NCBI GenBank assembly: GCA_018817845.1
Contig: JAHITH010000006.1
Coordinates: 1-12,443 of the forward strand
Source of the DNA: Patescibacteria group bacterium
GTDB lineage: Bacteria; Patescibacteriota; Microgenomatia; UBA1400; MFAQ01
Length of the DNA stretch: 12,443 nucleotides
Direction of reading: 5' to 3'
Part shown: positions 12,331 through 12,443 of the stretch, piece after piece
How positions within the stretch are numbered: the stretch's first letter is position 1
Layout: each line of letters opens with the position of its first letter
Made by a program: the position numbers and the translations under genes
Notes under the pieces: model-generated
What the model saw: only the letters and a program-made list of their open reading frames with translations
The model's database searches: none
What the model was told of the DNA's origin: nothing

Positions 12331-12443
12331 AACAGGAGCTGGTTCTTCTTTAAGATCTACTCTGACCCTGATCCCCTTTTGAATAGCGGCGATTCTGGCA
12401 ATTTGCCTAATGGCGTTGATTACTTTTCCTGATCTACCAATTA
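12319..12443 (-). CDS. khpA: KhpA-type KH-domain RNA-binding protein (C-terminal part)
   Basis: The visible 40 residues end at a TAA (reverse strand, 12319-12321) and the gene runs off the window edge. They read IGRSGKVINAIRQIARIAAI and then QKGIRVRVDLKEEPAPVLEE. The GxxG loop GRSG followed by a helix with INAIRxIxRIAA and a strand RVRVDL is the signature of the single-domain KH protein KhpA (YlqC family), which binds RNA and, with KhpB/Jag, affects cell division and small-RNA functions in Gram-positive bacteria. The acidic tail EEPAPVLEE is not part of the KH fold. The last four codons share the DNA of the pilO end codon for codon. Family identity is firm; the cellular role here is inferred. 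Confidence 0.87.
   Translation of the reverse strand, partial: IGRSGKVINAIRQIARIAAIQKGIRVRVDLKEEPAPVLEE

Overview
The window is almost wholly a type IV pilus (T4P) locus read left to right on the + strand. The likely source is a Candidate Phyla Radiation (Patescibacteria) bacterium, possibly of the Microgenomates type. Four things point there: a pilM-pilN-pilO set with no pilP or secretin pilQ, a long run of short GspG-like pilins with an Arg/Lys-rich segment after the N-terminal helix, very tight gene packing with few Shine-Dalgarno sites, and a G- and T-rich coding strand. TGA is used as a normal stop (for example at the end of pilB), so this is not a code-25 lineage. The taxon is an inference; no rRNA or marker gene is present to fix it.

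Layout. 1-54: possible tail of an upstream gene. 69-4079: the motor, pilB (extension ATPase), pilT (retraction ATPase) and pilC (inner-membrane platform). 4121-4672: a first pilin gene with its own candidate promoter. 4676-5470: pilD, the prepilin peptidase. 5467-9331: eight further prepilin-like genes, most joined by 4-base ATGA stop/start overlaps. The first four are GspG-like, followed by GspH-, GspI-, GspJ- and GspK-like proteins in that order. 9332-10038: a 707-base interruption with one small gene of unknown function on the opposite strand, two perfect 38-base direct repeats and a dense chain of inverted repeats. 10039-12330: pilM, pilN and pilO, the cytoplasmic/inner-membrane alignment complex. 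12319-12443: the C-terminal end of a KhpA-type KH-domain RNA-binding protein, convergent with pilO and overlapping it by 12 bases.

Working model. PilD cleaves and methylates the prepilins. PilB and PilT drive assembly and retraction through PilC. PilM, bound to the PilN cytoplasmic tail, and PilO couple the motor to the envelope. The H-I-J-K-like set probably forms a priming tip complex, with one or more of the other pilins forming the shaft. Without an outer-membrane secretin the fibre would pass only through the cell wall or S-layer of a single-membrane cell.

The least expected parts are the mosaic insert at 9332-10038, which splits an otherwise compact gene cluster, and the fact that all nine prepilin-like proteins have an even number of cysteines, which suggests disulfide-bonded extracellular domains.
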